A stretch of DNA of 64,000 nt from Pseudomonas sp. UYIF39 (GTDB taxonomy: Bacteria; Pseudomonadota; Gammaproteobacteria; Pseudomonadales; Pseudomonadaceae), in assembly GCF_029963765.1 (NCBI RefSeq), contig NZ_JALBYU010000001.1, forward strand, positions 62,001 to 126,000, given 5' to 3'. The notes under the pieces are model-generated. The model did not search any database and had not been told where the DNA came from. It was given only the letters and a program-made list of their open reading frames with translations. Shown piece after piece: positions 53,968 through 63,372 of the stretch. Position 1 is the stretch's first letter. Each line of letters opens with the position of its first letter. The translations under genes were made by a program, and so were the position numbers.

Positions 53968-55137
53968 ATGATCGCCGACCCAGTCTTGCCGGGTATTGCA
54001 GCCATCCAAGAGGAAATGATCGCGTTGCGTCACAGCATTCACGCTCACCCCGAGTTGGGCTTTGAAGAGTTCGCCACCAGCGAGCGGGTTGCCGCGTGTT
54101 TGACCCAGTGGGGGTTTGAAGTCTGCACGGGTGTAGGCAAGACCGGCGTCGTCGCCACCCTGAAAAATGGCGAGGGCCGGTCCATTGGTCTGCGCGCCGA
54201 CATGGATGCACTGCCGATTCAGGAAACCACCGGTTTGCCCTATGCCAGCCGGATCGACGGCGTCATGCATGCCTGCGGCCACGACGGCCATACGGCAACA
54301 CTGCTCGCAGCCGGCAAACACCTGGCGCAGACCCGGGCATTCAACGGCACTGTGCACCTGATTTTTCAACCGGCTGAAGAAGGGCTGGGCGGTGCCCGGA
54401 AAATGCTGGAGGAGGGCCTGCTCGAACGGTTCCCGTGTGACGCAATCTTTGCCATGCACAACGTGCCGGGTTATCCCGTCGGGCATCTGGGGTTCTATAG
54501 CGGCCCGTTCATGGCGTCTGCCGACACGGTGAACATCAAAATCATCGGCAACGGTGGTCACGGCGCGGTGCCGCACAAGGCGGTCGACCCGGTGCTGGTC
54601 TGCTCCTCGATCGTGATCGCCCTGCAAAGCATCGTCTCGCGCAACGTCAATCCGCAGGAAATGGCGATCATCACGGTGGGCTCCCTTCATGCCGGCAGCG
54701 CTTCGAACGTCATTGCGTCCAGCGCCGAGATGAGCCTGAGCGTGCGCGCCCTGACCCCCGAGATTCGCCACTTGCTCGAAGTCAGAATTACCGAATTGGT
54801 CAACGGTCAGGCGGCCAGTTTTGGCGCCCGGGCCGAAATCGATTATCAGCATTGTCATCCGGTGTTGATTAACCATCCCGAGCAAACCGCCTTTGCCCGT
54901 GAAGTCGCCCGTGACTGGTTGGGAGAAGGGCGGCTGATCGACGATTTGCGGCCCTTCACCGCGAGTGAGGATTTTGCCTTTGTCCTGGAAAAATGCCCCG
55001 GCAGTTACCTGGTGATCGGCAACGGCGAGGGCGATAGCGGGTGTCTGCTGCACAACCCCGGCTACGACTTCAATGATGCCTGTCTGCCAATCGGCGCGAG
55101 TTACTGGGTCAAGTTGGTCGAACGTTTTCTGGGTTGA
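53968..55137 (+). CDS. M20 family amidohydrolase (hippurate hydrolase/aminoacylase-like)
   Basis: A 389-aa zinc peptidase. The conserved segments are HSIHAHPELGFEEF, GLRADMDALPIQE (metal-ligand Asp), MHACGHDGHTATLLAAG (Cys/His ligands), IFQPAEEGLGGARKM (Glu pair) and SEDFAFVLEKCPG near the end (His is replaced by the usual ED-F motif). It cleaves N-acyl or N-carbamoyl amino acids. The ABC importer genes that follow suggest it releases an amino acid from an imported derivative, or processes it inside the cell. The ATG has GAAGGAAT upstream. Confidence 0.9.
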   Translation: MIADPVLPGIAAIQEEMIALRHSIHAHPELGFEEFATSERVAACLTQWGFEVCTGVGKTGVVATLKNGEGRSIGLRADMDALPIQETTGLPYASRIDGVMHACGHDGHTATLLAAGKHLAQTRAFNGTVHLIFQPAEEGLGGARKMLEEGLLERFPCDAIFAMHNVPGYPVGHLGFYSGPFMASADTVNIKIIGNGGHGAVPHKAVDPVLVCSSIVIALQSIVSRNVNPQEMAIITVGSLHAGSASNVIASSAEMSLSVRALTPEIRHLLEVRITELVNGQAASFGARAEIDYQHCHPVLINHPEQTAFAREVARDWLGEGRLIDDLRPFTASEDFAFVLEKCPGSYLVIGNGEGDSGCLLHNPGYDFNDACLPIGASYWVKLVERFLG

Positions 55138-55176
55138 GTCGCCGTATTTTCGTTGGGCCTGAGAGGAACAAAAATA

Positions 55177-55965
55177 ATGAACAAGATGATTGCGGCTGTT
55201 TCACTGGTGTTGTTGACGGCCACGGGACTGGCCGGCGCGGCTGACTGGTCTGGCAAAGTCCTGAAACTGGGGGTCGACCCCACGTATCCACCGCTGGAAT
55301 ACAAGAACCAGGATGGCACGCTGACCGGTTTCGGGGTCGACATCGCCGAGGCGCTGTGTGCCGAACTGAAGGCCCGCTGCATTTGGGTTGAAAGCAGCTG
55401 GGACGGGATGATCCCTGCGCTGCTGGCGCGCAAGTTCGACGCGGTGGCGTCGTCGATGACCGTGACGCCCAAGCGCCTGGAGCAGATTGCGTTCACCGAC
55501 AAGGTCTCCAATGCGCCGGCCCGGTTGGTCGTCAAGCGTGGATCGGGCCTGCTGCCCACCCTCGAGTCGCTCAAGGGCAAGCGCATTGGTGTGGAGCAGG
55601 GTTCGACTCAGGAGGCGTTTGCCAAAGCCGTCTGGGGTTCGAAAGGCATCGACGTGCTCTCCTATCAAAATCAGGACCAGGTGTATGCGGACCTGGTGGT
55701 GGGCCGACTCGATGCCTCGTTGCAAGGGGCCATTCAAGCCAACTACGGCTTCCTCACCACCGCGCAGGGCAAGGACTATGAATTTGCCGGTGCCACCCTG
55801 GATGCCCCAGCCTTTTTCGGCGTCGGTGACGGCATCGGTTTGCGCAAGAGCGATGTCGAGTTACGCGAAGACTTGAACAAAGCCCTGGCGACGATTCTGG
55901 CCAATGGCACGTACGCGCGGATCAATAAAAAATACTTCGATTTCGACGTTTACGGCGCGAAGTAA
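55177..55965 (+). CDS. Polar amino-acid ABC transporter substrate-binding protein
   Basis: A 262-aa SBP_bac_3 protein. Signal peptide: MNKMIAAVSLVLLTATGLAG, cleavage near AGA-AD. The mature part has LKLGVDPTYPPLEYKNQDGT, GFGVDIAEALCAELKARCIW, FDAVASSMTVTPKRLEQIAF and RIGVEQGSTQEAFAK, the arrangement of HisJ/ArgT-type receptors for basic amino acids and opines. The ATG at 55177 follows GAGAGGAAC; the ATG 24 bp upstream lacks the signal peptide's start. It lies 39 bp after the hydrolase gene. Confidence 0.92.
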   Translation: MNKMIAAVSLVLLTATGLAGAADWSGKVLKLGVDPTYPPLEYKNQDGTLTGFGVDIAEALCAELKARCIWVESSWDGMIPALLARKFDAVASSMTVTPKRLEQIAFTDKVSNAPARLVVKRGSGLLPTLESLKGKRIGVEQGSTQEAFAKAVWGSKGIDVLSYQNQDQVYADLVVGRLDASLQGAIQANYGFLTTAQGKDYEFAGATLDAPAFFGVGDGIGLRKSDVELREDLNKALATILANGTYARINKKYFDFDVYGAK

Positions 55966-56057
55966 CGCCCCTTCGACCCTTGAAACCGAGCGGTCGCCTG
56001 GCCGCTCCATCGCAGCATCCCCCTTCACCTCGACCTAATAAGAACAAGGAGAGTGAA

Positions 56058-56747
56058 ATGCTTCTGGAAGGCTTTGGCCCGCAGATCCTGCTGGGCACCC
56101 TGGCCACTATCAAACTGGCGTTATGGTCATTGTTGATCGCGGTCCTGGCCGGGCTGCTCGGCGCCAGTTCCAAGTTGTCTTCCAACCGTTTGTTGCGAGC
56201 GCTGGCCATCGGTTATACGACGGTGATTCGCAGCATGCCGGACCTGGTGATCATGCTGTTGCTGTTCTTCAGCCTGCAAATGCTGCTCAACCGGATGACC
56301 GATTGGCTGGGCATCGCTCAGATCGACATCGACCCGTTTCTGGCCGGTGTCATCACCCTGGCTTTCATTTATGGGGCTTACTTTACCGAGACGTTTCGCG
56401 GCGCTTTCCAGGCGGTCCCGGCTGGCCAGATCGAAGCGGCAAGGGCCTACGGCATGACCCGTGGCAAAACCTTTTGCAAAATTCTTTTCCCGCAAATGCT
56501 CCGTCACGCATTGCCGGGCATTGGCAATAACTGGCAGGTGTTGATCAAGTCGACCGCGCTGGTATCGATCATCGGCCTGACCGATGTCATCAAAGCCACG
56601 CAGGATGCGGGCAAGGGTTCCCTGTAGTTCTTCTATTTCACGCTGGTCGGCGGCCTGATCTACCTCGCCATCACCACGGTGTCCAACGTTGTCTTGATGT
56701 GGCTTGAGCACCGCTACTCGGTGGGTGTCAGGAAGGCTGCGCTATGA
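56058..56747 (+). pseudogene. Amino-acid ABC transporter permease with in-frame amber codon
   Basis: A HisQ-type permease of 229 codons interrupted by TAG at codon 190 (56625-56627). Before it: TTVIRSMPDLVIMLLLFFSL, then the coupling loop AARAYGMTRGKTFCKILFPQ. After it the same frame continues FFYFTLVGGLIYLAITTVSN and ends WLEHRYSVGVRKAAL-TGA, the expected last helix and tail. CAG to TAG (Gln) would explain it by one transition. Without readthrough the final helix is lost. The full frame overlaps the next permease by 4 bp, so the operon layout is otherwise intact. Start chosen at 56058 behind AAGGAG. Confidence 0.85.
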
Positions 56748-57457
56748 CCGGCATTCTCGACAATTACTGGCAGGCGTATCTGTGGAGTGACGGGTCACAC
56801 TTTTCCGGGCTGGCGGTGACCTTGTGGCTGCTTATTCTTTCGGTGGTGACGGGCTTCCTGCTCGCGGTGCCGTTGTCGATTGCCCGTGTCAGCCGCAACC
56901 CGCTGATCCGTCTGCCGGTCTGGTGCTACACCTACGTGTTTCGCGGCACCCCGTTGTACATCCAGCTGCTGTTTTTCTACACCGGGGTGTACAGCTTGCA
57001 TGTGGTTCGATCCCAGGATTTTCTCAATGCGTTTTTCCGTGACGGGTTCAACTGCACGGTGCTGGCGTTCGCGCTCAATACCTGCGCCTACATGACCGAA
57101 ATTTTCGCCGGTTCCATCCGGGCGACTGCCCATGGCGAAATCGAGGCCGCCAGCGCCTACGGCATGAGCCGGTTCACCCTCTATCGCCGCATCGTTTTGC
57201 CGTCGGCGTTGCGCCGGGCCCTGCCGTTTTTCAGCAATGAAGTGATTCTGATGCTGCATTCCACCTCGGTGGCCTTTACCGCCACAGTCCCTGATTTGCT
57301 GAAGATTGCCCGGGACGTCAACTCGGCGACTTATGCATCCTTTGCCGCGTTCGGGATCGCCGGGGTGCTGTATGCCACCAGCGCGTTTTTCCTGATCTGG
57401 CTGTTTCGTCGTGGCGAACTGCATTGGCTCGGCTACCTCAACCCGCGGACGCACTGA
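56744..57457 (+). CDS. Amino-acid ABC transporter permease (HisM-type)
   Basis: A 237-aa inner-membrane permease with five helices. FRGTPLYIQLLFFYTGVYSL is the HisM-specific segment, and ATAHGEIEAASAYGMSRFTLYRRIVLPSALRRALP is the EAA coupling loop. It would pair with the permease just upstream, whose reading frame has a premature stop, so the transporter may be inactive as a heterodimer unless the TAG is read through. It overlaps the upstream frame by 4 bp and ends 21 bp before the ATPase gene. Confidence 0.92.
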   Translation: MTGILDNYWQAYLWSDGSHFSGLAVTLWLLILSVVTGFLLAVPLSIARVSRNPLIRLPVWCYTYVFRGTPLYIQLLFFYTGVYSLHVVRSQDFLNAFFRDGFNCTVLAFALNTCAYMTEIFAGSIRATAHGEIEAASAYGMSRFTLYRRIVLPSALRRALPFFSNEVILMLHSTSVAFTATVPDLLKIARDVNSATYASFAAFGIAGVLYATSAFFLIWLFRRGELHWLGYLNPRTH

Positions 57458-57478
57458 CCCCTAACTGGACATGCTCGA

Positions 57479-58246
57479 ATGTATAAATTGATCGTTGAAG
57501 ATGTGCATAAGAGCTACGGCAGCCATGAGGTATTGAAGGGGGTCTCACTCAAGGCCAGGGCGGGTGACGTGATCAGCATCATCGGCTCTTCGGGGTCGGG
57601 AAAAAGTACCTTCTTGCGCTGTATCAACCATCTCGAACAACCGTCCGCCGGGCGCATCATCGTGAATGCCGAAGAGCTGCTCACACGCAAGAACTCAAGG
57701 GGGGATTTGTGTGCGGTCGACTCCGTGCAGTTGCAGGGCATGCGCAGCAAGCTGTCGATGGTGTTCCAGCACTTCAATTTGTGGAGCCACATGACGGTGC
57801 TGGAAAACATCATCGAGTGCCCGATGAGCGTGCTGGCTGTCAGTCGGGCGGAGGCTCTGGAGCGGGCGCGGCATTACCTCGCCAAGGTAGGTTTGCCGGC
57901 AAAGGTCGAGACGCAGTATCCGGTGCAGCTGTCCGGCGGCCAGCAACAGCGCGTCGCCATTGCGCGTGCGCTGGCCATGGAACCGCAAGTGATGCTGTTC
58001 GACGAACCAACCTCCGCCCTGGACCCCGAGCTGGTGGGCGAGGTGCTCAAGGTCATGCAGCAGCTGGCAGAAGAGGGGCGCACGATGGTGGTGGTCACCC
58101 ATGAGATGGCGTTTGCCCGGCAGGTGTCGAACCACGTCATGTTTTTGCATCAGGGCCGGGTGGAGGAACAGGGGGCACCGAATACCGTGCTGGAGCAGCC
58201 CCGGAGCGAGCGGTTGCAGCAGTTTTTGGCTGGAAGTCTCAAGTAA
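57479..58246 (+). CDS. Amino-acid ABC transporter ATP-binding protein (HisP-type)
   Basis: A 255-aa ATPase. Walker A is GSSGSGKST (about residue 36), the Q-loop lies in MVFQHFNLWSHMTVLEN, the signature is LSGGQQQRVAIARAL, Walker B is VMLFDEPTSALDPE, and the switch His is in VVTHEMAFA. An insert of about 15 residues (LTRKNSRGDLCAVDSVQLQG) precedes the Q-loop, as in HisP proteins. It completes the operon of hydrolase, receptor, two permeases and ATPase. Confidence 0.94.
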   Translation: MYKLIVEDVHKSYGSHEVLKGVSLKARAGDVISIIGSSGSGKSTFLRCINHLEQPSAGRIIVNAEELLTRKNSRGDLCAVDSVQLQGMRSKLSMVFQHFNLWSHMTVLENIIECPMSVLAVSRAEALERARHYLAKVGLPAKVETQYPVQLSGGQQQRVAIARALAMEPQVMLFDEPTSALDPELVGEVLKVMQQLAEEGRTMVVVTHEMAFARQVSNHVMFLHQGRVEEQGAPNTVLEQPRSERLQQFLAGSLK

Positions 58247-58335
58247 CGACAAACACTGAATCGTAGCCCTGGCGAGCCGGGGGGTGAGAATAGTTCTCGC
58301 GCAAATCACATATCCGGTGTTTGATGAGGCATAGT

Positions 58336-58351
58336 CGCCTGGCACCAGGCG
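58336..58351. repeat. Short perfect inverted repeat
   Basis: CGCCTGGCACCAGGCG (7-bp arms, 2-bp centre) lies between the ATPase gene and the diguanylate cyclase gene. It may be an operator or a weak terminator. Confidence 0.35.
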
Positions 58352-58424
58352 GCTCATACCCGTCAGGGGTCATAAAAAGGGCGAACGGGAAGATTCGCCG
58401 TGTGATCAGCATTCAGGGAGCGTC

Positions 58425-60002
58425 ATGGGTCATCCGTCCGTTAACAATCGAATAGAACAATCCCGTCACGGCGTGCCTTGGGTCGCCGAGCAAGCCGGGG
58501 CCACACTCAAGGTTCGCTCTGCGGTGATTCTGCTGGTCGCGGTGTGCCTGTGCATGACGGCTATCGTGATTTGGGAAGCCTGGAACTCGCGTCAATACCA
58601 TCTGCACGACAAAGAAGTGGCGATGTCCAACCTTGCCCAGACCCTGGCCTCGCAAGCACAGGCGTCGATCAAGCAAGCCGATACGCTGCTGTTTACCCTG
58701 GTGGATCGCCTCGAAAACGACGGTATCGACCAGGCCCGAGGAGCCCGTTTGGAGCGTTTGCTCGGTGCCCAGCGCAGTGAACTGAGTCAGATCCATGGCT
58801 TGTTTATCTATGACGAAGATGGGCGCTGGGTTGCCAATTCCAACGGCGCCGTCCTGCCCAATGCCAACAATTCCGACCGCGAATATTTCATTTTCCATCG
58901 TGATCATCCCGATCGTGGGCCTCACATTGGCCCGTCGATCAAGAGCCGTTCGAGCGGTGAATGGGTCATGACGGTTTCCCGCCGGATCAATCATCCGGAT
59001 GGCAGCTTTGCCGGCGTGGCGCTGGCAACGATTTATCTCAGCCATTTCCTCGGGCTTTACGACAGCATCGACATGGGCCGTAACGGCGTGATCAATCTGA
59101 TCGCCGACGACGCCACCATCGTCGTTCGCCGACCGTTCAAAGAAACTGAAGTCGGCATCAGTGTTGCCAAGGGGCCGCTGTTCACGCAACTGTTGCCCAA
59201 GGGCAATTCAGGCACGGCAACGGTTACGTCCTATGTGGATGGGGTCGAGCGTGTGGTCGGTTTTCGCAGGGTCGACGGTTATCCGCTGATCATCTTTGCG
59301 GCGCTGAATAAAGATGAAGTCCTGGCAGCCTGGCGTAAGGAGGTACTGCTGAGTGCCGGGATCGTCTCGTTATTCCTGGGGTTTCTGGGCGTCCTCGGTT
59401 ATCGCCTCATTCGCCTGATGAAGCAGCAGAATCATGTGCAGAGCGTGTTGCTGGATGCCCAGGAAAAGCTGATTGAGGTCAACCGCAGTCTAGAGTTGCT
59501 GGCGCTAGAGGACGCACTGACCGGACTGTCCAACCGGCGTCAGTTCGATCTGTTCATCCTCGCTGAAATGGGCCGCGCCAGGCGCAACCAGACCCACCTC
59601 GCGCTGCTGATGATCGATGTCGATCACTTCAAGAGCTTCAACGATCTTTACGGCCATGTGGCCGGCGATGAGTGTTTACGCAACATCAGCACGATCATCA
59701 GGGACAACATCAAGCGTCCCGGCGACCTGACTGCGCGCTATGGCGGCGAAGAGTTTGCGGTGGTACTGCCCGGCACCGACTATGTGGGGGCGTTTCTGGT
59801 GGCGGAAAAAATCCGCCGTGCGGTTCAGCAGGCCGGCATCCAGCACAGTCAAGGGGCTGAAGGCACGGTGACGGTTAGCCTGGGCGTCGCCGCTTACAAT
59901 CCGGCGTCACAAGCCCAGCCCAGCGACCTGGTGGGGGCCGCCGACAAGGCGCTCTACGTGGCCAAGGCCAGCGGTCGGAACATGAGCGTCATTGCCAACT
60001 GA
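58425..60002 (+). CDS. Diguanylate cyclase with periplasmic dCache sensor
   Basis: A 525-aa membrane enzyme that makes cyclic di-GMP. A transmembrane helix at about residues 31-48 (AVILLVAVCLCMTAIVIW), a periplasmic double-Cache domain to about residue 300 (LFIYDEDGRWVANSN, YFIFHRDHPDRGPHIGPSI, WVMTVSRRINHPDGSF) and a second helix at about 306-325 lead to the GGDEF domain. The active motif is GGEEF at 440-444, with the RxxD inhibitory site (RPGD) at 431-434, so it should be active and feedback-controlled. The Cache ligand is unknown. GGGAGCG lies ahead of the ATG. Confidence 0.92.
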   Translation: MGHPSVNNRIEQSRHGVPWVAEQAGATLKVRSAVILLVAVCLCMTAIVIWEAWNSRQYHLHDKEVAMSNLAQTLASQAQASIKQADTLLFTLVDRLENDGIDQARGARLERLLGAQRSELSQIHGLFIYDEDGRWVANSNGAVLPNANNSDREYFIFHRDHPDRGPHIGPSIKSRSSGEWVMTVSRRINHPDGSFAGVALATIYLSHFLGLYDSIDMGRNGVINLIADDATIVVRRPFKETEVGISVAKGPLFTQLLPKGNSGTATVTSYVDGVERVVGFRRVDGYPLIIFAALNKDEVLAAWRKEVLLSAGIVSLFLGFLGVLGYRLIRLMKQQNHVQSVLLDAQEKLIEVNRSLELLALEDALTGLSNRRQFDLFILAEMGRARRNQTHLALLMIDVDHFKSFNDLYGHVAGDECLRNISTIIRDNIKRPGDLTARYGGEEFAVVLPGTDYVGAFLVAEKIRRAVQQAGIQHSQGAEGTVTVSLGVAAYNPASQAQPSDLVGAADKALYVAKASGRNMSVIAN

Positions 60003-60004
60003 AT

Positions 60005-60922
60005 TCAAACAAACCGGTCACTGCCCTGAACCAGTTTGGTGGACAGGTACGATTGCTTGAGTTTTTCCAGCCACCAGCCCAGGGCGCGTCCGTCATGATC
60101 GCCACGCCAGCCGGCATACAAAATGTTCGGCTCGCGCGGATCGGCCATCTGTTTTTCAACCAGCGTGCCGTTTTTCAGTAACGAGCCGACCCGATGCTTT
60201 GGTAACCAACCCACGCCCAACCCGTCACACTGGGCGAGGATCTTGGCACGCATGGTCGGCACGGCGAGCACTGGTTGGCCGCCGGAGACGCCGTAAGTGC
60301 TGCCCTCGGTAACCCTGGACGAATCGGCCACGACAATCGCCCGGTGCTGCGCAACCATGGCGCGTGAAATCGGCTCCTGGGCCTTGGCCAGCGGGTGCCT
60401 GGGCGACACCGCGAACACCCATTCCATTTCCCCCAGTTGCATCCAGCGCAAAGTGGGGATGGCTGGTGGTTCGTTGGTGGCGCCGATGATCAAGTCCGCG
60501 CGGCCTTCACGCAGGGCTTCCCAAACACCTTTGAGGACTTCCTGAGTGATGCGCAACGGCACGCCGGACTCCAGCGCATCGAACTCGTGAATCACCGGGA
60601 TCAACGCTTCGAATTCGAGCAACTCATCGGTGACGATCCATAGCCGGCTCTCCCAGCCATTGGCCACTTGCTGCACTCGTTGGGTCAGCCGCGAGACGTC
60701 TTGCATCAGTCGCGCCGCCTCGTTCACCAGCAACTCACCCGCCGGGGTCAGCTGCAAGCGGTAGCGACGACGGTCGAACAGCAAGGCGTCAAAGCGTTCC
60801 TCCAGTTGCCGCGCCGCGTAGGACACCGTCGAGGGCGCCTTGCCCAAGTGGGCCGCGGCCCGGGAGAGGCTGCCGGTTTCCCGGATGGCTTCCAGCAAGG
60901 TGAGATCTTCAATCGACAACAT
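60005..60922 (-). CDS. LysR family transcriptional regulator
   Basis: A 305-aa LysR-type regulator. The helix-turn-helix spans about residues 4-62 (DLTLLEAIRETGSLSRAAAHLGKAPSTVSYAARQLEERF) and the effector domain has ADLIIGATNEPPAIPTLRWM and EWVFAVSPRHPLAKA. No divergent gene lies directly next to it; it converges on the diguanylate cyclase with 2 bp between stop codons. The target is unknown. Confidence 0.9.
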   Translation of the reverse strand: MLSIEDLTLLEAIRETGSLSRAAAHLGKAPSTVSYAARQLEERFDALLFDRRRYRLQLTPAGELLVNEAARLMQDVSRLTQRVQQVANGWESRLWIVTDELLEFEALIPVIHEFDALESGVPLRITQEVLKGVWEALREGRADLIIGATNEPPAIPTLRWMQLGEMEWVFAVSPRHPLAKAQEPISRAMVAQHRAIVVADSSRVTEGSTYGVSGGQPVLAVPTMRAKILAQCDGLGVGWLPKHRVGSLLKNGTLVEKQMADPREPNILYAGWRGDHDGRALGWWLEKLKQSYLSTKLVQGSDRFV

Positions 60923-60944
60923 GGGCGCAATCCTCGAATCGGCT

Positions 60945-61319
60945 TCAGGTTGCCCGACGTAACTTCCACAACCTGATCAACCGAAGGTAGACCAGCACGT
61001 TAATCGCCAGCACCACGCTGCCCAGTCCCAGCTGAATTGCCGGTGTCAGGCCCGCCGGATAGATGACCGGCCACACATAATGTTCGATGAAACCGCCGCT
61101 ATAACCGGTTTGCCCGGCCGCGTCGCGCATGAGGTTTTCCCACTGCGTCAGCGGGCAGGTCAGGTGGAAGACTTCCACCGACACGCCCCACGCAGCCGCG
61201 GGCAGGTGCCACCAGATCAGGGGGCGCCATTTGAGCACCAGCAGCCCGCCGAACAGCACGAACAGAATGAACAAAAGGTGAAACAGCACCAGCCCGTCGG
61301 CGGCGATTCGGTACAGCAT
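60945..61319 (-). CDS. DUF2784 family membrane protein
   Basis: A 124-aa protein with three helices (LVLFHLLFILFVLFGGLLVL at about residues 10-30, then near 36-50 and 95-115). WRPLIWWHLPAAAWGVSVEVFHLTCPLTQWENLMRDAAG is the conserved DUF2784 core, including its Cys-Pro. Its function is unknown. It lies 22 bp upstream of the LysR gene and could share its transcript. Confidence 0.87.
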   Translation of the reverse strand: MLYRIAADGLVLFHLLFILFVLFGGLLVLKWRPLIWWHLPAAAWGVSVEVFHLTCPLTQWENLMRDAAGQTGYSGGFIEHYVWPVIYPAGLTPAIQLGLGSVVLAINVLVYLRLIRLWKLRRAT

Positions 61320-61379
61320 GTCGACTCCCTGACGCGTTATGCGAATCGCTCCATGGTACTCGGGCTGGTTGCTGGCGCT

Positions 61380-62255
61380 CTATTGATTGTTGCTGTTCAA
61401 CGCCGCCAGCACTTCCTTCAGACGCACCGCCGTGGTTTCGCTGCTGCGTTGCATCGGCGCGCGCAGTTCGTCGTCGATCAAGCCTTCAATGGCCAGGGCG
61501 GTTTTCACCGGGGCGGGGTTGGGTTCGATGAACAGGCTGTGAATCAGCGGCAGCAGCTGGAAGAATGTCGCTCGACCAGCCGCTAACCGGTTGTCGCGGA
61601 TCTGTTGATACAGCGCCACGAACAGCTCTGGATGAACATGCGCCGAAGCGGCAATGGCGCCTTTGGCGCCCAGACACAAGGCGCTGAAGATCTGGTTATC
61701 TTCGCCGCACAGCACGTCGACCTTGCCACTGCCTAGCAGGGCCAGGGTGTTGGCCTGATTGCCACCGCAATCCTTGATCGCGACGATTCGCTCATGGGCG
61801 ACGATGTTGAGCAGGGTTGCCTGCTCGAACGCCACGCCGGTGCGGTAAGGAATGTCGTAAAGAATGAGCGGAACGCTGGAGGCATCGGCGACGGTTTTGA
61901 AAAACGCTTCGAGGCCCGCTTGGGAAGGGCGGATGTAATACGGCGGCGGTACCAGTAAACCGGCCAGTGGACGCTTCAGGATCTCGCTCTGTAATTGCAG
62001 CAGCTCGGTCATATTGTTGCCGGCCAGGCCCATGACCACCCGTTCCGCCGGCACCTGCGCCAGCACCGCATCGAGTACCGCCAGTTGCTCGAGTTTGCTC
62101 AGTGCCGCCGCTTCCGCCGTGGTGCCGCAGACCACAACGCCATCGACGCCTTTTTCCAGCAGATGACTGACCAGCCGACGCAAGCCGACGAAATCGATCG
62201 CACCGTTGCGAAACGGCGTAACGAGGGGAACCCAAATACCTTGAAACGATGACAT
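61380..62255 (-). CDS. Dihydrodipicolinate synthase/N-acetylneuraminate lyase family protein
   Basis: A 291-aa class I aldolase. The Schiff-base Lys is at 161 (IVAIKDCGG), the catalytic Tyr at 133 (ILYDIP), and the GTT motif at 44-46 (VCGTTAEAA), so all DapA catalytic positions are kept. The C-terminal third (FIEPNPAPVKTALAIEGLI) has NPAPVK as in DapA. It could be a second dihydrodipicolinate synthase for lysine and diaminopimelate, or a sugar-acid lyase; the TAEA in place of TGES favours the first only weakly. It diverges from azlC across 418 bp. Confidence 0.9.
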   Translation of the reverse strand: MSSFQGIWVPLVTPFRNGAIDFVGLRRLVSHLLEKGVDGVVVCGTTAEAAALSKLEQLAVLDAVLAQVPAERVVMGLAGNNMTELLQLQSEILKRPLAGLLVPPPYYIRPSQAGLEAFFKTVADASSVPLILYDIPYRTGVAFEQATLLNIVAHERIVAIKDCGGNQANTLALLGSGKVDVLCGEDNQIFSALCLGAKGAIAASAHVHPELFVALYQQIRDNRLAAGRATFFQLLPLIHSLFIEPNPAPVKTALAIEGLIDDELRAPMQRSSETTAVRLKEVLAALNSNNQ

Positions 62256-62673
62256 GCACTGACTCCTGAAGGTTGACCGATTTCGTCACCGTCAGAAGCG
62301 TAGAAGGCAGTAAGCAAGGGGAGGGTATCCGTCGCGCTCAATGTCCTGTCAGCTCATCTGACGGGACAGCGCGCCCCGGTCACATGAGCGACTGTTTCTT
62401 CGATTTGAGGGCGTGCGCAACGCAACCTTGCGCCTTGGCATTCAAGCCAATGACGACAGTGTTGAGGTTGAAGGTTGCGGACATACTTGCTTACACCCTG
62501 AATGAGGCGCTCAGTTTTAAAAGCCGGCGCGGTTTTTGTCAATCGCGAAAATCAGCGAGCTCCGCACGCATCCTGCCGTTGTGCCTGGCCGCGGACCAAG
62601 TGCGCAAGATTGTTCAAGCCTTCGGCCATGACTGCTGGCACAGTCTGAAGTCTTTCCCTGGTTGTAGAGCGTT
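62256..62673. other. Intergenic region between dapA-like gene and azlC
   Basis: 418 bp with no recognised gene. The first 100 bp hold the dapA-like promoter side. Several short frames on both strands lack ribosome sites and resemblance. No convincing hairpin or repeat was seen. Confidence 0.5.
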
Positions 62674-63372
62674 ATGTCCAATTCACTCATGCCGCGCAGT
62701 GCCTTTCTTCGCGGCGCTGCGGCGATCATGCCGTTGTCCCTGGCCACCGCGCCTTGGGGCCTGCTGGCCGGCTCCATGGCCATCGAGGCCAATCTCACGC
62801 CCCTGCAAGGCCAGGGTTTGTCGAGCATCGTATTCGCCGGTGCCGCGCAACTGGTGGCGATCGGCATGCTCAAGGGCGGTGCCGGGATCTTTTCGATTCT
62901 GCTGACCACGCTGCTGCTGACCTCCCAGCATTTGCTCTACGGGATGAGCCTGCGTTCGGTGATTTCGCCGTTGCCGGGGCGCTGGCGTCTGGGGTTGGGC
63001 TTTTTGCTCACCGACGAGCTGTTCGCCCTGATCAGTGCGCATGACAAACAACAGTTCAACCGCTGGTACGCGTTGGGTGTCGGCCTGACGTTTTACATCG
63101 CCTGGAACCTCTTCACGCTGGCCGGCATCGTGCTGGGCAGCAGCATTCCGGGGCTGGAACATCTGGGGTTGGATTTCTCCATCGCGGCGACTTTTATCGC
63201 CCTGATCACCCCGGTGGTGCGAAACGTGCCGACCGTGGTGTGCGTGGCGGTGTCGCTGTTCTGCTCGGTGCTGTTCAGCTACTGGCAATGGGGCTCGGCG
63301 CTGGTGCTGTCGGGGTTGGCGGGCATGACCGCAGGTTTTATCTGCAACAAATTCTACGGTGAACGCACATGA
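62674..63372 (+). CDS. azlC: AzlC family branched-chain amino-acid exporter, large subunit
   Basis: A 232-aa inner-membrane protein with about seven helices. The segment FLRGAAAIMPLSLATAPWGLLAGSMAI is the AzlC N-terminus, and GLSSIVFAGAAQLVAIGMLKGGAG is its conserved core. With AzlD it exports branched-chain amino acids (and related compounds such as 4-azaleucine). GTTGTAGAGCG gives a weak ribosome site. Its stop overlaps the azlD start by 4 bp. Confidence 0.92.
   Translation: MSNSLMPRSAFLRGAAAIMPLSLATAPWGLLAGSMAIEANLTPLQGQGLSSIVFAGAAQLVAIGMLKGGAGIFSILLTTLLLTSQHLLYGMSLRSVISPLPGRWRLGLGFLLTDELFALISAHDKQQFNRWYALGVGLTFYIAWNLFTLAGIVLGSSIPGLEHLGLDFSIAATFIALITPVVRNVPTVVCVAVSLFCSVLFSYWQWGSALVLSGLAGMTAGFICNKFYGERT

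Noticed and set aside
56625..56627. TAG as a pyrrolysine or programmed readthrough codon
   Set aside because: Pseudomonads lack pyrrolysine machinery, and no stimulatory structure is evident after the codon; a simple CAG-to-TAG change is more likely.
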